Source: an uncultured Eubacteriales bacterium
Lineage (GTDB): Bacteria > Bacillota > Clostridia > Lachnospirales > Lachnospiraceae
Length of the DNA: 7,747 bases
Direction: 5' to 3'
Assembly: GCA_900557175.1 (NCBI GenBank)
Contig: USSL01000076.1
Span: forward strand, 1-7,747
The notes under the pieces are model-generated. The model searched no databases. It was not told where the DNA came from and was given only the letters and a program-made list of their open reading frames with translations. A program made the position numbers and the translations under genes. Positions 4,738-7,747 of the stretch are shown here, in pieces. Position 1 is the first letter of the stretch. Every line of letters starts with the position of its first letter.

Positions 4738-5379
4738 CTAACGCTGCGGCCACCAAAAAGTCCCGCATATTTCCGGCCTTTTTTCATCATCTGCACAAAG
4801 CACAGCAAGCTCGGCGGTTTCATTATCATTTTTCCACGCAACCATTAAATCATTAATCACCGTTTTATCATAACCTGCCTTCTGCCCGTTATTTTCAAAC
4901 ATTTCCCGTATATAAATGCCGATAGAACCATTCACCGTCTCGTCAAGCCCAATGATCTCTGCGGCCGTATTTTCTGCCCGGCACACAAGAATTGTCCGTG
5001 CAAAGCTCTGTCTTGTTTTCATATAAGCGAGCACCGTTTCAAATACAGGCTGATTTTCAAACATACTGCTGCCAAAAACAATCACCTGAAGCTGACCGTA
5101 ATCAAGGCGCCTGTTGGCGCCCCGCTCATACTGCCGCTCAATATCCGCCATGTTATCGCCGCTAATTGCCGTCACCGGATAATGAATATTGCCGCCCTTT
5201 CCCGTAAGCGCCTCCAAATCCGGGAAACTAAACGAAGCCTTAAGCTTTCCGTTTTCATAATCAAGCCCAAGCGCCATCACATAATTTCTATCCTCAAGCT
5301 GTACACTGCTGCCGCAGCCGGTCATTAAAACAAGGGCAAAAGCAATTGCCCAAAGACAAAAATATTTCGATTTAGTCAC
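4738..5379 (-). CDS. Ger(x)C-type germination lipoprotein, N-terminal domain only
   Basis: The C subunit of GerA-type receptors is a lipoprotein on the outer face of the spore inner membrane, needed for germinant response. The 213-residue product has a signal peptide ending in a lipobox (LMTGC, Cys at residue 22). The first GerC domain follows: LEDRNYVMALGLDY, then LDYGQLQVIVFG, and NDLMVAWKNDNETAELAVL. It stops at PEICGTFWWPQR, close to the strand where full-length proteins (about 350-400 residues) pass into domain 2. Domains 2 and 3 are missing and no remnant lies before spoIIR, so this looks like a deletion or a natural short form rather than a point stop. I prefer GTG 5379 (GGAG 7 bases upstream) over ATG 5385, which nearly touches the SD. 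It overlaps gerB by 8 bases. Whether it functions is uncertain. Confidence 0.85.
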   Translation of the reverse strand: MTKSKYFCLWAIAFALVLMTGCGSSVQLEDRNYVMALGLDYENGKLKASFSFPDLEALTGKGGNIHYPVTAISGDNMADIERQYERGANRRLDYGQLQVIVFGSSMFENQPVFETVLAYMKTRQSFARTILVCRAENTAAEIIGLDETVNGSIGIYIREMFENNGQKAGYDKTVINDLMVAWKNDNETAELAVLCADDEKRPEICGTFWWPQR

Positions 5380-6487
5380 AAGCATTCTCCTTTTTCTTTC
5401 CGCAGATCAGAAGCCATACGGCAATAAGCACACTCGCAGGAAGCCCGATAAAGGCCATGATTTTCCAGTAAAACTGCTCAAAGCGCCCATAATCTTCAAT
5501 CACCCAAAACAGACCGTACACAAGCGCCAGCCATAAAAGCATCGTTCCTTTAAAATATTTTTTAGGAAATAGCTTTTTTGTCATCTCGGCCGTATAAAAA
5601 ATATAGCTGCCAAGCAGCACAAAAACACTGCCCATCCACACGGCAAGCATCAGTCCGTCCTGCCTTGATATAAAACGCCCCGGAAGCCTGATGACCTGCA
5701 TCAGCGTCACCGACGGCCACTGCTCGGCGGCTGCGCCTGCCGATGAAAAAACACCGATACATACAATATAAATGGCAGCCGTACATAAAAAAGCCGCAAG
5801 TATCGCTTTCGCCGCAAATCTATATATCCCCCAAAAAGCTGCCTGTTCCCTGCTTTCACGCCGCACATAGGGCACTGCAAAAAGCAAAAATTCACACACA
5901 CTAAAAACCGCCGCACACAAAAAACTGCCGGAAAAAATTTCACGCACATTTGTGATTTCCATAGGAAAGATGCGGCTGCCGCGCATTTGGGGCGCCGCAA
6001 AAAATACAAGTGCCATCACCGGTACAAGTACAAGCCACATGAGTATTTCACAAAGACGCCCTCTCGTCTCCATTCCCTTACTGACACCGTAAAGTGCCGT
6101 CAGAATCATCAGCGCCGCAACAAGCCGCTTTGGCATTTCTGTCAGAAAAGTCCTTCCGATGACCTCCGCAAACATTTTTAAAATAAAGGCGGCGGATAAT
6201 AAAAATTTTACCATAAAAAAAAGTAATATCCCACTGCCTGCCATCCGGCCGCCACAGCGTACGGCGCAGCCATACAAATCACTGCCGCAGCCAAGCGCCG
6301 CCTTTATATAAACGGCTGAAATTAAAAACGCAAACAGGACGGCCGCAGCAATTGCATAAAAGCCCTGTCTGCCGCACACTCTCGGCAAAAGCCGCGGCAA
6401 TATAATTGAGGACGCCGCAAATAAATCAAGAACAAGCATCCGGTGAAGCTGCCGCCCTGAAATGCTTCCGTTTTGTGCAAACATCAT
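5372..6487 (-). CDS. Ger(x)B-type spore germination receptor, membrane subunit
   Basis: The B subunit is the integral membrane transporter-like part of a GerA-type nutrient receptor, related to the amino acid/polyamine/organocation (APC) transporters, and is thought to take part in germinant recognition. The 371-residue product has the usual length (about 365). It is built of about ten hydrophobic segments, starting with LFAASSIILPRLLP and ending with a membrane helix before the KKKEN tail. The start at ATG 6487 overlaps the gerA stop (ATGA) and has GGAGGGGG just upstream; a Met at the next codon is an alternative. An in-frame extension to 6664 is open but lies wholly over gerA and is not homologous. 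The 3' end contains the SD of gerC. Substrate cannot be told from sequence. Confidence 0.92.
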   Translation of the reverse strand: MMFAQNGSISGRQLHRMLVLDLFAASSIILPRLLPRVCGRQGFYAIAAAVLFAFLISAVYIKAALGCGSDLYGCAVRCGGRMAGSGILLFFMVKFLLSAAFILKMFAEVIGRTFLTEMPKRLVAALMILTALYGVSKGMETRGRLCEILMWLVLVPVMALVFFAAPQMRGSRIFPMEITNVREIFSGSFLCAAVFSVCEFLLFAVPYVRRESREQAAFWGIYRFAAKAILAAFLCTAAIYIVCIGVFSSAGAAAEQWPSVTLMQVIRLPGRFISRQDGLMLAVWMGSVFVLLGSYIFYTAEMTKKLFPKKYFKGTMLLWLALVYGLFWVIEDYGRFEQFYWKIMAFIGLPASVLIAVWLLICGKKKENACD

Positions 6488-7747
6488 TTTCCCCCTCCTC
6501 TTTGTCTGAGCCGCCGTCTTGCATGGCGCCGCGTAAATACAGGACGCTCGCGCATTGTAAAGATGGGATAGCGCACCGCACTGTCCTTGTAATCCTCCTT
6601 CGGACATACCGATGTATCCACAAAGGGCATCATGTAAGGAATACCAAAGCTTGTAAGACTGCACAGATGAATCAGCACAGTAATCACACCCATGACAACG
6701 CCCAAAATGCCAAAAAAAGTTCCCGCCAATATGAGAAAAAATTTAACGAGACGAAATGCCGAGGCAAAGCCCTCGTTCGGGATTGTAAACGCCGAAAGCG
6801 CCGTCAGCGCCACAACAATAACGACAATCGGGCTGACAATATTTGCATCCACCGCCGCCTGCCCGATAATCAGACCACCGACAATGCCTAAAGTACTTCC
6901 CATCGGTCCGGGAAGTCTTATGCCCGCCTCACGAAGTATTTCAAAAGCAATTTCCATCAAAATCACCTCAAGCGCCAGTGGAAACGGCACCCCCTGTCTT
7001 GCCGCCGTCAAAGAAAGGGCAAGACTTGTCGGAAATATTTCTGTATGAAACCCCGCAAGAGCAATATAAAGTGCCGGAAGCACCATCGCCGTCACTGCCG
7101 AGACATACCGCAAAAACCGTGTAAAACAGACAATACCCCAGCGGTTATAGTAATCGTCTGCCGCCTGAAAAAAGCAGGCAAGCGTCACCGGAAGCAAAAG
7201 CACCATCGGCGAATTATCCACGATCAGCGCCACGCGCCCCTCCAAAAGCGCCGATGAGGCCTTGTCCGGCCGTTCCGTCGACTGAAACTGCGGAAAAGGC
7301 GAATACCACTTTTTCTCTGTCATCTGTTCAAGCATACCACTGTCAAAAATACCGTCGATAATAAAAGCCTCAAGTCTCTTTTTAATTTCTTCAAGCACTT
7401 GCGGACGCACAAGATCCTCCATATACATCAGCGCCACATCGGTCTTTGTCCTGACGCCGATTTTCATTGCTTCCGCCTTAAGCCTTGTATCTCTGATCCG
7501 CCGCCTTATAAGTACTGTATTTGTACGCACCGACTCTGTAAAACTGTCCTTTGCACCCCGGATTGTCGTCTCAGACTCCGCCTCCGAAACACCGCGCATC
7601 GGAAATTTTTTACTGTTAATCATAAGCGCTCTTTTGGCGTCCGTGCCGAAAATCACCGTATTCCCGGAAAGTATCTCGGTCACTGCCGCCTCCATATTAT
7701 CAATCAGCTTTGCATCGGCCGTTGTCAGATAAAAATCCTGAATCGCT
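6484..7747 (-). CDS. Ger(x)A-type spore germination receptor, subunit A (5' end outside window)
   Basis: The A subunit of GerA-type receptors sits in the spore inner membrane; A subunits of this family oligomerise into an ion-release channel that responds to nutrients. The visible 421 codons lack roughly the first 50-90 residues. The soluble N-terminal region shows the family run ESETTIRGAKDSFTESVRTN and LIRRRIRDTRLK, then LEGRVALIVDNSPMVLLLP at the approach to the membrane. The membrane part follows, with hydrophobic stretches around ADDYYNRW, ALYIALAGFHTEIFPTSLAL and GPMGSTLGIVGGLIIGQAAV. The C-terminus is a short Arg-rich tail. A family-common DGTP appears here as DNSP. Overlap with gerB by 4 bases indicates one operon. 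The promoter, expected to be forespore-specific, lies beyond the right edge. Confidence 0.95.
   Translation of the reverse strand, partial: AIQDFYLTTADAKLIDNMEAAVTEILSGNTVIFGTDAKRALMINSKKFPMRGVSEAESETTIRGAKDSFTESVRTNTVLIRRRIRDTRLKAEAMKIGVRTKTDVALMYMEDLVRPQVLEEIKKRLEAFIIDGIFDSGMLEQMTEKKWYSPFPQFQSTERPDKASSALLEGRVALIVDNSPMVLLLPVTLACFFQAADDYYNRWGIVCFTRFLRYVSAVTAMVLPALYIALAGFHTEIFPTSLALSLTAARQGVPFPLALEVILMEIAFEILREAGIRLPGPMGSTLGIVGGLIIGQAAVDANIVSPIVVIVVALTALSAFTIPNEGFASAFRLVKFFLILAGTFFGILGVVMGVITVLIHLCSLTSFGIPYMMPFVDTSVCPKEDYKDSAVRYPIFTMRERPVFTRRHARRRLRQRGGGK

Noticed and set aside
6406..6891. A 161-codon plus-strand open frame over the gerA/gerB junction
   Set aside because: It is opposite two well-recognised genes, rich in Arg/His/Asn as expected for an antisense frame, with no recognisable domain.
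1..7747. Mobile element, CRISPR array, defence island or phage remnant
   Set aside because: No repeats, integrase or transposase frames, att-like duplications or foreign gene cassettes are visible; the genes form a tightly packed, co-directional core chromosomal block.

Overview
The window is a compact block of bacterial chromosome in which every supported gene lies on the minus strand. It comes from an endospore-forming member of the Firmicutes. The gene set (gerA/B/C family, spoIIR, yabP, yabQ, spoIIE) is specific to spore formers. Moderate GC content, AGGAGG-type ribosome sites and the order mazG - HU - rqcP - yabP - yabQ - divIC - tRNA-Met - spoIIE suggest the class Clostridia, perhaps Lachnospiraceae. 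That last placement is inference from protein character and gene order, not from a search.

Read in the direction of transcription (right to left), the window opens inside a gerA-type germinant receptor subunit A gene (6484-7747, 5' end outside the window). Subunit B (5372-6487) and subunit C (4738-5379) follow, with short overlaps at both junctions. The C subunit is cut down to its first domain, and spoIIR (4073-4684) starts 53 bases after it. mazG (3205-4035) and a HU-family DNA-binding protein gene (2903-3178) follow; a strong intrinsic terminator closes HU. Next comes the rqcP - yabP - yabQ - divIC cluster (1436-2793), with a 4-base yabP/yabQ overlap and an unusually long 73-base yabQ/divIC overlap. 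A tRNA-Met gene (1284-1357) has its own perfect consensus promoter and a terminator. The left edge holds the first 357 codons of spoIIE, behind a promoter whose -35 and -10 elements are 21 bp apart, the architecture known for Spo0A-activated sigma-A promoters.

Functionally the window combines early sporulation control with housekeeping. SpoIIE (forespore phosphatase that activates sigma-F) and SpoIIR (forespore signal that activates mother-cell sigma-E) act one after the other. YabP and YabQ belong to the mother-cell programme. The Ger proteins form the receptor used when the spore germinates. MazG, HU, RqcP, DivIC and tRNA-Met serve nucleotide clean-up, nucleoid packaging, ribosome rescue, division and translation. 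The order mazG-rqcP-yabP-yabQ-divIC-tRNA-spoIIE matches the Bacillus subtilis layout, except that HU is added and the B. subtilis gene yabR is absent.

I found no mobile element, CRISPR array, phage gene or convincing unknown system. The points most worth a second look are the single-domain GerC with spoIIR directly behind it, the spoIIE promoter architecture, and the layered signals at the yabP/yabQ/divIC junctions. No stretch over 300 bases lacks a gene; the longest gap, 1074-1283, holds the spoIIE control region and a terminator.
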